Below, in pieces: positions 1 through 16,484 of a DNA stretch of 64,000 nucleotides. The first letter of the stretch is position 1, and each line of letters opens with the position of its first letter. Position numbers and translations under genes: made by a program. Where the stretch lies: the NCBI RefSeq assembly GCF_009765685.1, contig NZ_LMUY01000151.1, positions 120,034-184,033 on the forward strand, in the 5' to 3' direction. This stretch comes from Acidisphaera sp. L21. Its GTDB lineage: Bacteria; Pseudomonadota; Alphaproteobacteria; Acetobacterales; Acetobacteraceae. The notes beneath the pieces are model-generated. The model was not told where the DNA came from. It did no database searches and saw nothing but the letters and a program-made list of their open reading frames with translations.

Positions 1-702
<702 letters not shown>

Positions 703-774
703 CGTCTTGCTCCGTCGCCCCGCCCTGAGATCAGACTAGATGAGGGGTGGGTTCAGTTGGGGTGGTGGGGTTCG

Positions 775-1251
775 TTACCAGCGGTAGTGGCTGAAGGCCT
801 TGTTCGCCTCGGCCATCCGATGGGTATCTTCGCGCTTCTTTACCGCGGACCCGCGGTTGTTCACGGCATCGTTCAACTCGTTAGACAGCCGCTCTTCCAT
901 CGTGTGCTCGCCGCGCTTGCGGGCAGAGTCGATCAGCCAGCGGATGGCCAGCGCCTGACGACGCTCGGTCCGAACTTCGACCGGCACCTGGTAGGTGGCG
1001 CCGCCGACCCGGCGGGAGCGCACTTCGACGGCCGGCTTCACGTTGTCCAGCGCCGAATGGAACATCTGCACCGGGTCGGCCGCAGGGCCGCCCCGACGCT
1101 TCAGCACATCCAGGGCGCCGTAGACGATGCCTTCGGCGTTGGACTTCTTGCCGTCATACATCAGCGCGTTCATGAAACGCGTGATGACGGTGTCGCCGAA
1201 CTTGGCGTCCGGCAGGATATCGCGCTTGACCGCGCGGCGGCGTCTGCTCAT
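775..1251 (-). CDS. rpsG: 30S ribosomal protein S7
   Basis: S7 nucleates assembly of the 30S head and contacts the mRNA exit region. The 158-residue protein has the usual bacterial length and starts [12 protein letters not shown]; the middle carries the conserved segment [11 protein letters not shown], and the C-terminus ends in FSHYRW. It lies 10 bp downstream of rpsL on the same strand, as in the conserved str operon. In E. coli S7 represses its own operon through the rpsL-rpsG spacer, but this spacer is too short for that structure, so any such control would need another site. Confidence 0.97.
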   Translation of the reverse strand: MSRRRRAVKRDILPDAKFGDTVITRFMNALMYDGKKSNAEGIVYGALDVLKRRGGPAADPVQMFHSALDNVKPAVEVRSRRVGGATYQVPVEVRTERRQALAIRWLIDSARKRGEHTMEERLSNELNDAVNNRGSAVKKREDTHRMAEANKAFSHYRW

Positions 1252-1261
1252 CGCTCTACCC

Positions 1262-1633
1262 TCACTTCGGCCGCTTGGCGCCGTACAGCGAACGACGCTG
1301 ACGACGCTTGGCGATACCCTGCGTGTCGAGCACGCCGCGCAGGATGTGGTAACGCACGCCCGGCAAGTCCTTCACGCGCCCGCCGCGGATCAGCACGACG
1401 CTGTGCTCCTGCAGGTTATGACCCTCGCCAGGGATGTAGCTGACGACTTCGAACCCGTTCGTCAGGCGCACCTTGGCGACCTTACGAAGGGCAGAGTTCG
1501 GCTTCTTCGGCGTGGTCGTGTAGACGCGAGTGCAGACGCCGCGCTTCTGCGGGCAGGACTGCAGCGCCGGAACCTTGTTACGCTTCGGAGCCGGCTCACG
1601 GCCGTTCGCGATGAGCTGGTTGATGGTCGGCAT
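1262..1633 (-). CDS. rpsL: 30S ribosomal protein S12
   Basis: S12 is the decoding-centre protein of the small subunit and the classic site of streptomycin resistance mutations. The 123 residues start [12 protein letters not shown] and include [11 protein letters not shown] and the [11 protein letters not shown] loop, both family hallmarks. Lysines at the positions usually mutated in resistance (in the TPKKPNS and GRVKDLPG segments) are present, so the sequence looks wild type. A purine-rich GAGAGG lies just upstream of the ATG. It is the first gene of the str operon, with a candidate promoter about 190 bp upstream. Confidence 0.97.
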   Translation of the reverse strand: MPTINQLIANGREPAPKRNKVPALQSCPQKRGVCTRVYTTTPKKPNSALRKVAKVRLTNGFEVVSYIPGEGHNLQEHSVVLIRGGRVKDLPGVRYHILRGVLDTQGIAKRRQRRSLYGAKRPK

Positions 1634-1656
1634 ACGGCCTCTCGTTCCTCATCCAC

Positions 1657-1676
1657 CGACGAGCCCACGCTCGTCG
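1657..1676 (-). promoter_or_regulatory. Hairpin in the rpsL leader
   Basis: A perfect 8-bp stem (CGACGAGC pairing with GCTCGTCG) with a 4-nt loop, ending 23 bp before the rpsL start codon. It lies inside the transcribed leader of the candidate str promoter. No T-run follows, so it is probably not a terminator. A role in translation control or mRNA stability is only an inference. Confidence 0.4.
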
Positions 1677-1820
1677 TCAAACCAAAACCGCACGGAGTGA
1701 GGCGATGCCCACCCGCGCGGTGTCCATACTGCATCCGGCCTTGGCTTCCCTGGTTTGGGAGGCGGCACCGCACACTCTGGTGCAAACTTTCAGCGGACCC
1801 AGGGGTCTGCCGAGGGGCGC

Positions 1821-1849
1821 GTTGTATGAGGCGGGAGAGGCGGAGTCAA
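1821..1849 (-). promoter_or_regulatory. Candidate sigma-70 promoter for rpsL-rpsG-tuf
   Basis: On the minus strand TTGACT (1849-1844) is followed after exactly 17 bp by TACAAC (1826-1821). Both hexamers are close to the housekeeping consensus. A transcript would start near 1814 and carry a leader of about 180 nt to rpsL. Confidence 0.6.
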
Positions 1850-2030
1850 GCGCAACAGCCGCGAACTTAACTTTCCATGCGGCGGCGAATGCCTGCCATG
1901 TCTTGCCGGGGACTCAGCAGAGCGGGGGCGTACAGGTCCCACGCTGGTACTCGCAAGTACTCGCTAGTACAAGTGGCTGCGTCAAGGTTACAGAGGCGCC
2001 CAACGGGGCTGTAAGGGCTTCAAAACGCAA

Positions 2031-2052
2031 CGAGGGGGCCGAAGCCCCCTCG
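2031..2052 (-). terminator. Intrinsic terminator after rpoC
   Basis: A perfect 9-bp GC stem (CGAGGGGGC pairing with GCCCCCTCG) with loop TTCG on the transcript, followed on the minus strand by TTGCGTTTTG. It begins 25 bp after the rpoC stop codon and separates the rplKAJL-rpoBC unit from the str operon. Confidence 0.75.
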
Positions 2053-2076
2053 CCGATCTCGTCTGGTGTAGCGGCG

Positions 2077-6246
<4,170 letters not shown>

Positions 6247-6258
6247 CTAAGAGACGAG

Positions 6259-6384
6259 AATAGGGGAGGCCAGGGCGCTGCCCTGGACCCGGAAGGGGAC
6301 CGTCGTCCCCTTCACCCCTTCATACAGGTGTCCAGAGGACGACTGTCCTCTGGCGGGGTCGAGGGGCAGAGCCCCTCGCCTATT
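6259..6384. repeat. Four-hairpin intergenic repeat between rpoB and rpoC
   Basis: Almost the whole gap is palindromic. Four consecutive perfect hairpins are seen: stem CCAGGGC (6270-6286), stem AAGGGGAC (6293-6312), stem CCAGAGGAC (6332-6353) and stem GAGGGGC (6361-6377), with 3-4 nt loops. The ends are a short inverted repeat, AATAGG at 6259-6264 and CCTATT at 6379-6384. This looks like a dispersed REP/ERIC-like element, although only one copy is in the window. It is transcribed within the rpoBC message and could affect processing or the subunit ratio. Confidence 0.7.
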
Positions 6385-6385
6385 C

Positions 6386-10552
<4,167 letters not shown>

Positions 10553-10624
10553 GCCAATCCTTGCATCTTGGCCGGACAACGCCCGGCGTGCCATCGTCTC
10601 CGGGCTTGCGCGCCGGTCGTCTCA

Positions 10625-10683
10625 TTCGGCCGATCCGTGGCCGAAAACGGAGGATGGGCGGGAACCGCCGTGGATTCCCGCCC
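10625..10683 (-). promoter_or_regulatory. Two hairpins in the rplL-rpoB gap
   Basis: The 187-bp gap between rplL and rpoB holds a perfect 9-bp stem (GGGCGGGAA at 10656-10664 with TTCCCGCCC at 10675-10683) and, further downstream on the transcript, a 7-bp stem (TTCGGCC at 10625-10631 with GGCCGAA at 10639-10645). Neither is followed by a T-run. In other bacteria this gap carries an attenuator or RNase III site that lowers rpoBC relative to rplJL; that role here is inferred from position. Confidence 0.5.
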
Positions 10684-10739
10684 GCCCCAGTCCAGACCCT
10701 CAATCGCCGGGACGATACCCGGCGGCGAGGCGAAGAGTG

Positions 10740-11120
10740 CTACTTGATGTCGACTTTTGCACCCTGGTCCTCAAGCTGCTTCTTCAGCTTGGCAGCCTCA
10801 TCCTTGGTCACGCCTTCCTTAACCGTCTTCGGCGCGCCCTCGACGAGGTCCTTCGCTTCCTTCAGGCCCAGCGCCGTGATCGCGCGGACTTCCTTAATCA
10901 CGTTGATCTTCTTGTCGCCGGCGGCGGTCAGGATCACCGTGAATTCGGTCTGCTCCTCAACGGGGGCGGCAGCGGCGGCGCCACCACCGGCAGGGGCGGC
11001 AGCGGCCACCGGTGCGGCGGCGGAAACGCCCCACTTCTCTTCGAGCAACTTGCTCAGCTCAGCGGCTTCCAGCACGGTCAGTGCGGAGAGCTCGTCGACG
11101 ATCTTGGTCAGGTCAGCCAT
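10740..11120 (-). CDS. rplL: 50S ribosomal protein L7/L12
   Basis: The multicopy stalk protein that recruits translation GTPases. 126 residues in three typical parts: an N-terminal dimerisation helix (about 1-35), an Ala/Gly-rich hinge (about 38-55), and the C-terminal globular domain with [20 protein letters not shown] and the ending GAKVDIK. It lies 95 bp downstream of rplJ, whose product anchors it to the ribosome. Confidence 0.97.
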   Translation of the reverse strand: MADLTKIVDELSALTVLEAAELSKLLEEKWGVSAAAPVAAAAPAGGGAAAAAPVEEQTEFTVILTAAGDKKINVIKEVRAITALGLKEAKDLVEGAPKTVKEGVTKDEAAKLKKQLEDQGAKVDIK

Positions 11121-11215
11121 TATGTCAAATCCCTAGATGATAGTCTGGTCGGTTCCATGCAAGCCCGGGGCAACATTCAAGTGCCTGGCGGGCCAAATTC
11201 TCGCTCGTGACTGGC

Positions 11216-11764
11216 TTACGCCGCCTCCGCCCCTGCCTCGTCGGGCGGCGTATCGCCGTCCTTCGTGGCATAGGCCCCGAGAACCCGCGCGAGTTGCCCG
11301 GCCGGTGCCTGCAGTACGCCTGCGATCCGTGTCGCGGGTGCTGCAAGCAGCCCCACGAGCTTGGCACGCAGCGCATCCAGGCTCGGCAGTTCGGCGAGCG
11401 CCTTGATCCCATCCGCATTCAGCGTCTGGGTGCCAAGGGCACCGCCAATCAGTACGAGCTTCTCGTTGGTTCTGGCGAACTCGACTGCAACCTTGGCCAC
11501 TGCCACCGGGTCGGCCGCCCACGCAAGCGCGGTCGGTCCCTTCAGCATAGGCTTGATGCTTTCGAATCGGGTCCCATCCAGGGCGAGGGTGGCCAGCCGG
11601 TTCTTCGCGACCTTGAAGGTCGCCCCTGCCGCGCGCATCCGTGTCCGCAAAACCGTCACTTCGGCGACCGTCAACCCATCATTGCGGGTGACGACGACCA
11701 TTGACGTCTGCGCGAACACGTCGGCGAGGGTAGAGACGAACTCCCGCTTCTCCGTACGGTCCAA
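11216..11764 (-). CDS. rplJ: 50S ribosomal protein L10
   Basis: L10 anchors the L7/L12 dimers to form the ribosomal stalk. No ATG lies at the expected N-terminus. The best start is the TTG at 11764 (fMDRTEKREFVSTL), preceded five bases earlier by GGAGAG, giving 182 residues, slightly longer than the usual ~172. The frame is open for another 34 codons upstream, but that extension has no family similarity. A leader of nearly 300 bp precedes it. The C-terminal tail is acidic and Ala-rich, suitable for L12 binding. Confidence 0.93.
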   Translation of the reverse strand: MDRTEKREFVSTLADVFAQTSMVVVTRNDGLTVAEVTVLRTRMRAAGATFKVAKNRLATLALDGTRFESIKPMLKGPTALAWAADPVAVAKVAVEFARTNEKLVLIGGALGTQTLNADGIKALAELPSLDALRAKLVGLLAAPATRIAGVLQAPAGQLARVLGAYATKDGDTPPDEAGAEAA

Positions 11765-12058
11765 TGCCGCTCTCCGTCGGTAGCCCCGCGCGTTTGGACC
11801 GCGTGGGGCCAGGTTGCCCTTTGGGAATGCACCGCCGCAGCGAGCATCCCCGGTTCGCCTGTCCACTCAGCCGGAACCGCCAAACATCACCCGATCATTC
11901 GATCGGTGTCTGGCATTCCCGTCTCCTGCGCGCGGGCCGAGGCCCCTTAGATCCAGAAGGATACGTGCAATCTCGGACAGGTTCGGCAAGGCCGTTCGGC
12001 CCTGCCTGCCCACCGGCTGCCCCCGAGGGAGCGGCCGGCGAATTTCTGTAGCGAGTGC
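11765..12058 (-). promoter_or_regulatory. Untranslated leader upstream of rplJ
   Basis: 294 bp between rplA and rplJ with no convincing gene. In many bacteria this position carries an L10-leader RNA through which the L10-L12 complex represses rplJL. Short self-complementary patches are visible (for example CCGATC/GATCGG around 11894-11909), but I could not fold the region or confirm the L10 motif. An internal promoter is also possible. Confidence 0.4.
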
Positions 12059-12751
12059 CTAGGTCGCCAGGCTCGACACATCGACCCGGATGCCCGGGCC
12101 CATGGTCGAAGACAGGGCGGCCTTTTGCAGATAGGTGCCCTTGGCGCCCGTCGGCTTGGCCTTCTGCACGGCGTCGACCAGGGCGCGGATGTTCTCCACC
12201 AGCTTGGCCTCGTCGAAGCTCGCCTTGCCGACGCCGGCGTGGATGATGCCGGCCTTTTCGGCACGGAACTCGACCTGGCCGGACTTGGCGGCGAGAACGG
12301 CGTCCTTGACGTTCATCGTGACGGTGCCGAGCTTGGGGTTCGGCATCAGCCCGCGTGGGCCGAGGATCTTACCCAAGCGGCCGACCAGAGCCATCATGTC
12401 GGGCGTCGCGATGCAGCGATCGAACTCGATCTCGCCGGCCTGAACCTTCTCGGCCAGGTCCTCGGCGCCAACCACGTCGGCGCCGGCTTCCAGCGCCTCG
12501 GCGGCCTTGGCCGGGCGGGCGAACACGCCGACGCGCAGCGTCTTGCCGGTGCCGTTGGGCAGGGAGACCATGCCGCGGACCATCTGGTCGGCGTGGCGCG
12601 GGTCGATGCCCAGGTTCATCGAGAACTCGACCGTCTCATCGAACTTCGCCGTGGCGTTGGTCCGGATGATCGAAATCGCCTCGGGCAGGGAATATAGCTT
12701 GGCCCGGTCGATGGTGGCGCGGGCGGCGTTCAGGCGCTTGTCGTGTGCCAT
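12059..12751 (-). CDS. rplA: 50S ribosomal protein L1
   Basis: L1 forms the mobile stalk near the E site and in E. coli represses the rplKA operon. The 230 residues match the family length and show [18 protein letters not shown] near residues 125-145, the most conserved L1 segment. It starts with ATG 4 bp downstream of the rplK stop, so the two are probably translationally coupled. Confidence 0.97.
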   Translation of the reverse strand: MAHDKRLNAARATIDRAKLYSLPEAISIIRTNATAKFDETVEFSMNLGIDPRHADQMVRGMVSLPNGTGKTLRVGVFARPAKAAEALEAGADVVGAEDLAEKVQAGEIEFDRCIATPDMMALVGRLGKILGPRGLMPNPKLGTVTMNVKDAVLAAKSGQVEFRAEKAGIIHAGVGKASFDEAKLVENIRALVDAVQKAKPTGAKGTYLQKAALSSTMGPGIRVDVSSLAT

Positions 12752-12755
12752 GGTA

Positions 12756-13190
12756 TCAGCCCTCCACCACGCTGAGGCCCATCGAGCGGGCGGAACCGGT
12801 CAACATGCGCACGGCGGCGTCCACGTCGTTGGCGTTCATGTCCTTCATCTTGGTCTCGGCGATTTCGCGAAGCTGCGTCATCGTCACCCGGCCGACCATG
12901 GCGCCCTTGCCCGGCGTCGTCGTGCCCTTGGTGATCCCGGCGGCCTTCTTGAGGAAGTAGGTGTTCGGCGGGGTCTTGGTGATGAACGTGAAGGTACGGT
13001 CACCGAAGGCGGTGATCACGACGGGGATCGGCATCCCCGGCTCCATCTGCTGGGTGACCGCGTTGAATTCCTTGCAGAACGCCATAATGTTCAGGCCGCG
13101 CTGACCGAGCGCCGGGCCGACTGGCGGGGATGGGTTCGCCTTACCGGCGGGGATCTGCAACTTTATGTAGCCAACGATCTTCTTCGCCAA
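12756..13190 (-). CDS. rplK: 50S ribosomal protein L11
   Basis: L11 is part of the GTPase-associated centre and is needed for RelA activation. 144 residues with the N-terminal motif [25 protein letters not shown] and the C-terminal 23S rRNA-binding domain ending in [11 protein letters not shown]. The start codon is TTG at 13190 with AAGGAG eight bases upstream; no ATG is available in frame. Genes usually found before rplK (secE, nusG) are absent here. Confidence 0.96.
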   Translation of the reverse strand: MAKKIVGYIKLQIPAGKANPSPPVGPALGQRGLNIMAFCKEFNAVTQQMEPGMPIPVVITAFGDRTFTFITKTPPNTYFLKKAAGITKGTTTPGKGAMVGRVTMTQLREIAETKMKDMNANDVDAAVRMLTGSARSMGLSVVEG

Positions 13191-13353
13191 CGCCCTGGCT
13201 CCTTATAAACGCCCAGGGACCGCGGTTCAAACGGCTCCATCGACGCAACTATGCGCCCAGAGCCTCCCGCGTTCCGGATGAGGCGCGGGGTTTAAGCCCT
13301 TGATCCGACTCTGTCCAGGGGATTTTCATCAGTGATTGGCGCATGTCTGCCCA

Positions 13354-13683
13354 TCAGGCGAGGCGGCTGAGCACGTGCTGCGCCTGGGCCGCCCGGCGGC
13401 GGTTGTAGCCGCGCCAGAGCGCACCCAAGCTGTGCCGGCGCTCCCGCGAGGGTTTCTCGGGCGCGGGGGGTGGTGGCGGCGACGCGGGATGGCCGGTCAT
13501 CAGATCGGACCAGGTGAGATTGTGCTTGGCCATGTAGGCACTGGCGAGCAAGCCGGCGGCAGCCCGCTCGCTCTCGAAGGGAGAGGCGAGCCGGGCCAGG
13601 ATACCTGCGAGGCGGGTGCGCTCACGCGGTGTCAGGCTATAGGCAGGACTTGCAGCGGCCAACGATACCTCCCGCATCATCAA
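13354..13683 (-). CDS. Conserved hypothetical protein, 109 aa
   Basis: A small soluble protein of unknown function. The N-terminal 65 residues look like a compact helical domain (LTPRERTRLAGILARLASPF, then an ERAAAGLLASAYMAKHNLTW segment), a pattern I associate with short alphaproteobacterial hypothetical proteins. A Pro-rich linker (PASPPPPPAPEKP) and a basic C-terminal helix with several Arg follow. The start is one of three consecutive Met codons. A near-consensus promoter lies about 30 bp upstream, which supports a real gene. Confidence 0.7.
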   Translation of the reverse strand: MMMREVSLAAASPAYSLTPRERTRLAGILARLASPFESERAAAGLLASAYMAKHNLTWSDLMTGHPASPPPPPAPEKPSRERRHSLGALWRGYNRRRAAQAQHVLSRLA

Positions 13684-13713
13684 ACGGTCGCAAATTCGAT
13701 CATCGTGTCCATA

Positions 13714-13741
13714 ATTATAGACTAACGACCGGTAAACGCAA
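13714..13741 (-). promoter_or_regulatory. Sigma-70 promoter for the 109-aa gene
   Basis: On the minus strand a perfect TATAAT (13719-13714) lies 16 bp after TTGCGT (13741-13736). The transcript would start near 13707, about 25 nt before the first Met codon. This is the best -10 box noticed in the window. Confidence 0.65.
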
Positions 13742-13764
13742 TGGTGTTCGCGGGGCCGCCGCGG

Positions 13765-15300
13765 CTATGTCATGAGTTCGATGAGGAAGGGGCCGCTGCG
13801 GCGGTTGGCTGTCTCCAGCAATTCGGCGAAGCGCTCCATGGTGTCGGCCCGGGCACTTTCGACGCCCATGCCATCGGCGATGCTGCACCAGTTCAGGTTT
13901 GGGTTGCCGAGATCGAGCATGTCGAGCGCGGTGCGGCCGGGGTTGGCGCCGACGCCGGCCAATTCGCCGAGCAGGATGGCGTATTTGCGATTGGCGAGGA
14001 TGATGGTGGTGACGTCGAGCTTCTCACGTGCCTGGGTCCACAGCGCCTGCACCGTATACATGGCCGAGCCATCGGCCTGCAGCGTGATGACGCGGCGGCC
14101 GGGCGCGCCCACGGCGGCCCCCGTTGACATGGGCAGGCCGTCGCCGATGGCGCCGCCGGTGAGGGCCAGCCAGTCGTGCGGGGCCGCGCCGCGGGTGAGC
14201 GGGAATAGGCCGCGGCCGAAGGTGACGCTCTCATCCACGATGACTGCGCCCTCGGGCATCAGGGCCGACAGGGTGTTGGCCACCGCCTCGGAGGTGATGG
14301 CGCCGGTGGCGCGTTCGCCGCGGGGGGCGGACGGGGCCACGGCGCGTTCGGCGCCGAGCGTGTCGGCCAATACAGCAAGGGCCGCCGGGCCATTCTGGTC
14401 GGGCCGGGCAAGGACGTGGACGATGCAGTCATCGGGATACATGCGGCCGGGCTTGCCGGGGTAGGCGAAGAAGCCGACGGGGGCGACGGCGCCGACGAGT
14501 ATGATGTGCTTCAGACCGGAGAGGGCCTTGATGGCCTGATCCACCGGGTAGGGCACGCGCTCGATCGGCATGCGCCCGGCGCCGCGCTCGATCCGGCCGT
14601 TGGAGGTTTGCGCCATCATGCGCGCGCCGGATTTGGCGCAGATGCCGCCGGCGACGGCCAGCGAGTCTGCCCGCAGGGCGCGGCCGGACATGATGAACAT
14701 CGCCGGGTCGCCGGAGCGGAGGATGCGGGCAATCGCCTCGATCGTGCCGGTGTCGGCCAGGGCGGCGGGGGGAGGCGGCAAGGGGGCGGCGACGATGCCG
14801 CCTTCGTCCCAACTGGAGTCGGATGGCAGGATGAGCGTGGCGATCTGGCCTGGGGCAGTCATTGCCGCCTGCACGGCCTGCGCGGCGTCGGCGCCGACGG
14901 TGGCGGAATTGGCGGCGGTGCGGGTCCAGCCGGAGACGGGGCGAGCCCAGCCCTCGGTATCCGCGGTAAGCGGCGCGTCGAGCGGGCGGTGGTAGGTGGC
15001 CTGGTCGCCGACGATGTTGACCATGGGGGTGCGGGCGCGGCGGGCGTTGTGCAAATTGGCCAGGCCGTTCGCGAGCCCGGGGCCGCAATGCAGCAGGGTG
15101 GCGGCCGGGCGCTCGGCCATGCGGGCGTAGCCGTCGGCGGCGCCAGTGACGACGCCCTCGAACAAGCCGAGCACGCAGCGCATCCCTGGAATGCGGTCGA
15201 GCGCCGCGACGAAGTGCATCTCGGACGTGCCAGGGTTGGCGAACACTGTGTCTACCCCGGATGCCAGCAATGTGTGCACCAGGCTCTCCGCACCGTTCAT
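13765..15300 (-). CDS. ThDP-dependent enzyme, acetolactate synthase-like large subunit
   Basis: 511 residues with the three-domain layout of the pyruvate-oxidase/decarboxylase family. The ThDP-activating glutamate is E48 (GLFEG), and the ThDP/Mg motif is ADGS at 409-412 with its asparagine at N437. The sequence resembles the IlvB-annotated benzoylformate decarboxylase-like subgroup, not true biosynthetic acetolactate synthase, and no small regulatory subunit is nearby. The ATG at 15300 matches the family N-terminus; the open frame extends 41 codons further without similarity. It is divergent from a 2-hydroxyacid dehydrogenase gene, so a 2-oxoacid substrate is plausible. The exact substrate is unknown. 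Confidence 0.85.
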   Translation of the reverse strand: MNGAESLVHTLLASGVDTVFANPGTSEMHFVAALDRIPGMRCVLGLFEGVVTGAADGYARMAERPAATLLHCGPGLANGLANLHNARRARTPMVNIVGDQATYHRPLDAPLTADTEGWARPVSGWTRTAANSATVGADAAQAVQAAMTAPGQIATLILPSDSSWDEGGIVAAPLPPPPAALADTGTIEAIARILRSGDPAMFIMSGRALRADSLAVAGGICAKSGARMMAQTSNGRIERGAGRMPIERVPYPVDQAIKALSGLKHIILVGAVAPVGFFAYPGKPGRMYPDDCIVHVLARPDQNGPAALAVLADTLGAERAVAPSAPRGERATGAITSEAVANTLSALMPEGAVIVDESVTFGRGLFPLTRGAAPHDWLALTGGAIGDGLPMSTGAAVGAPGRRVITLQADGSAMYTVQALWTQAREKLDVTTIILANRKYAILLGELAGVGANPGRTALDMLDLGNPNLNWCSIADGMGVESARADTMERFAELLETANRRSGPFLIELMT

Positions 15301-15416
15301 GGCGTGGTCTCTCCCCCTCGTTGCTTTGCCCGCACCCTGCCCCGCCGCACCGGGTTGCGCCAGCCCCGGCGCGCCCGCAGGATCATGCTTGTGGCTGGGA
15401 GGCGACGAAGAAGACC

Positions 15417-16415
15417 ATGACAACGGTATTGTATCCCGAACGGATGTATCCGGACGATGTGGAGGAGCAACGCATCTTTGGCCCGGCCACGAAGGTGGTG
15501 ATGCTGGACGCCGGGTCGCTGGCGGATCTGACGGACGAGCAATGCGCGTCGGCAGATGGGCTGATGCTGTTCCGGTTCTGGATCTCGGCGGAGGAGTTCA
15601 AGCGGTTTCCGAAGTTGCGGGCCGCGGTGCGGATGGGCGTGGGGTATGACCGGATCGACCGGGTTGCCGCGGCCAAGCACGGCGTGACGGTGTGCAACGT
15701 GCCGGATTACGGCACCACGGAGGTGGCGGACCATGCCATTTCGTTGGCGCTGGCGTTGTCCCGTGGGCTGATCCATCACCATGAGAAGCAGCGGGGGGCG
15801 GCGCCGGATTGGTTGCTGGTGCGGGACCCGGCGATCCGGCGGTTCGGCAGCCAGACGTTCGGCGTGTTGGGGCTGGGTCGGATCGGCACGGCGGCGGCGC
15901 TGCGGGCCAAGGCGCTGGGGTTCCGGGTGGTGTTCTACGATCCGCGGCTGCCAAATGGCAGCGAGTTGGCGGTGGGTATGACGCGGGCCCGGAGCCTCGA
16001 GGAGTTGCTGGCGCAGTCCAACATCCTGTCGGTCCATGTGCCGTTGACGCGGCATACCAAGGGGATGCTGGGGGCGGCGCAGTTTGCGGCGATGCCGAAG
16101 GGCGCGATCGTGGTGAACACGGCGCGCGGGCCGACGATGGATTTCGACGCGTTGGAGGCGGCGTTGCGCTCCGGCCATATCGCGGCTGCCGGGTTGGACG
16201 TGATGCCGGTGGAGCCGCCGGTGGACCCGATCCCCTCATTGCTGCGGGCGTATCGAGATCGGGACCCGGCGTTGGAGGGCAAGCTGATCGTGACGCCGCA
16301 TTCGGCGTATTGGACGCCGGAGGCGGAGTGGGACATCCGGATCAAGTCGGCGGAGACGATGGCGGCGGCGCTGGGCAATAGCCCGCAGAACGTCATTCTC
16401 CCGGAAGACGATTAG
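15417..16415 (+). CDS. CtBP-like D-2-hydroxyacid dehydrogenase
   Basis: NAD-dependent dehydrogenase of the D-isomer 2-hydroxyacid family, 332 residues. The Rossmann motif GLGRIG is at 152-157, with the acidic residue after strand 2 (YDPR) pointing to NAD. The catalytic Arg lies in NTARGP (R237), the Glu near E266, and the proton-relay His is H295 (TPHSAY). The PDYGTTEVADH segment is typical of the C-terminal-binding-protein-like subgroup. The ATG at 15417 fits; the upstream extension of the frame has no similarity. It heads a plus-strand run that continues into an aldonate dehydratase, so it may oxidise or reduce a sugar-derived hydroxyacid. Confidence 0.88.
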   Translation: MTTVLYPERMYPDDVEEQRIFGPATKVVMLDAGSLADLTDEQCASADGLMLFRFWISAEEFKRFPKLRAAVRMGVGYDRIDRVAAAKHGVTVCNVPDYGTTEVADHAISLALALSRGLIHHHEKQRGAAPDWLLVRDPAIRRFGSQTFGVLGLGRIGTAAALRAKALGFRVVFYDPRLPNGSELAVGMTRARSLEELLAQSNILSVHVPLTRHTKGMLGAAQFAAMPKGAIVVNTARGPTMDFDALEAALRSGHIAAAGLDVMPVEPPVDPIPSLLRAYRDRDPALEGKLIVTPHSAYWTPEAEWDIRIKSAETMAAALGNSPQNVILPEDD

Positions 16416-16431
16416 CCGAAGCGTTGACACT

Positions 16432-16456
16432 CCCGAGCCTGGCGCACAGGCTCGGG
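16432..16456 (+). terminator. Intra-cluster hairpin after the 2-hydroxyacid dehydrogenase
   Basis: A perfect 10-bp stem (CCCGAGCCTG pairing with CAGGCTCGGG) with a 5-nt loop in the 69-bp gap before the dehydratase gene. No T-run follows, so it may be a weak or Rho-assisted terminator or an mRNA-stabilising element. Confidence 0.45.
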
Positions 16457-16484
16457 ATCAAAGGCTAATTCCCAGGGGGATCGG

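Larger units (their letters stand above)
1634..2030. other. str operon leader and upstream intergenic region
   Basis: About 400 bp without a believable gene separate the rpoC terminator from rpsL. ORFs crossing this stretch are antisense extensions with no recognisable protein. It holds a consensus-like promoter facing rpsL, a long leader with a perfect 8-bp hairpin, and a short patch near 1945-1972 in which GCGAGTAC (minus strand) is repeated. A second TTGACG at 1985-1980 (minus) has only a weak -10 partner. Confidence 0.6.

Noticed and set aside
1945..1985. Second promoter upstream of rpsL from TTGACG at 1985-1980
   Set aside because: The best -10 at 17-18 bp spacing is GAGTAC or AGTACT, which is poor compared with the promoter at 1821-1849.
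13191..13216. TTGAAC-17 bp-TATAAG as an rplK promoter on the minus strand
   Set aside because: The TATAAG is part of TATAAGGAG, whose AAGGAG is the Shine-Dalgarno of the TTG-started rplK. Transcription from it would begin at or past the ribosome-binding site.
13765..15300. Biosynthetic acetolactate synthase (ilvB) assignment
   Set aside because: No ilvN or ilvC is adjacent, and the sequence resembles the benzoylformate decarboxylase-like ThDP subgroup, so the gene symbol was withheld.
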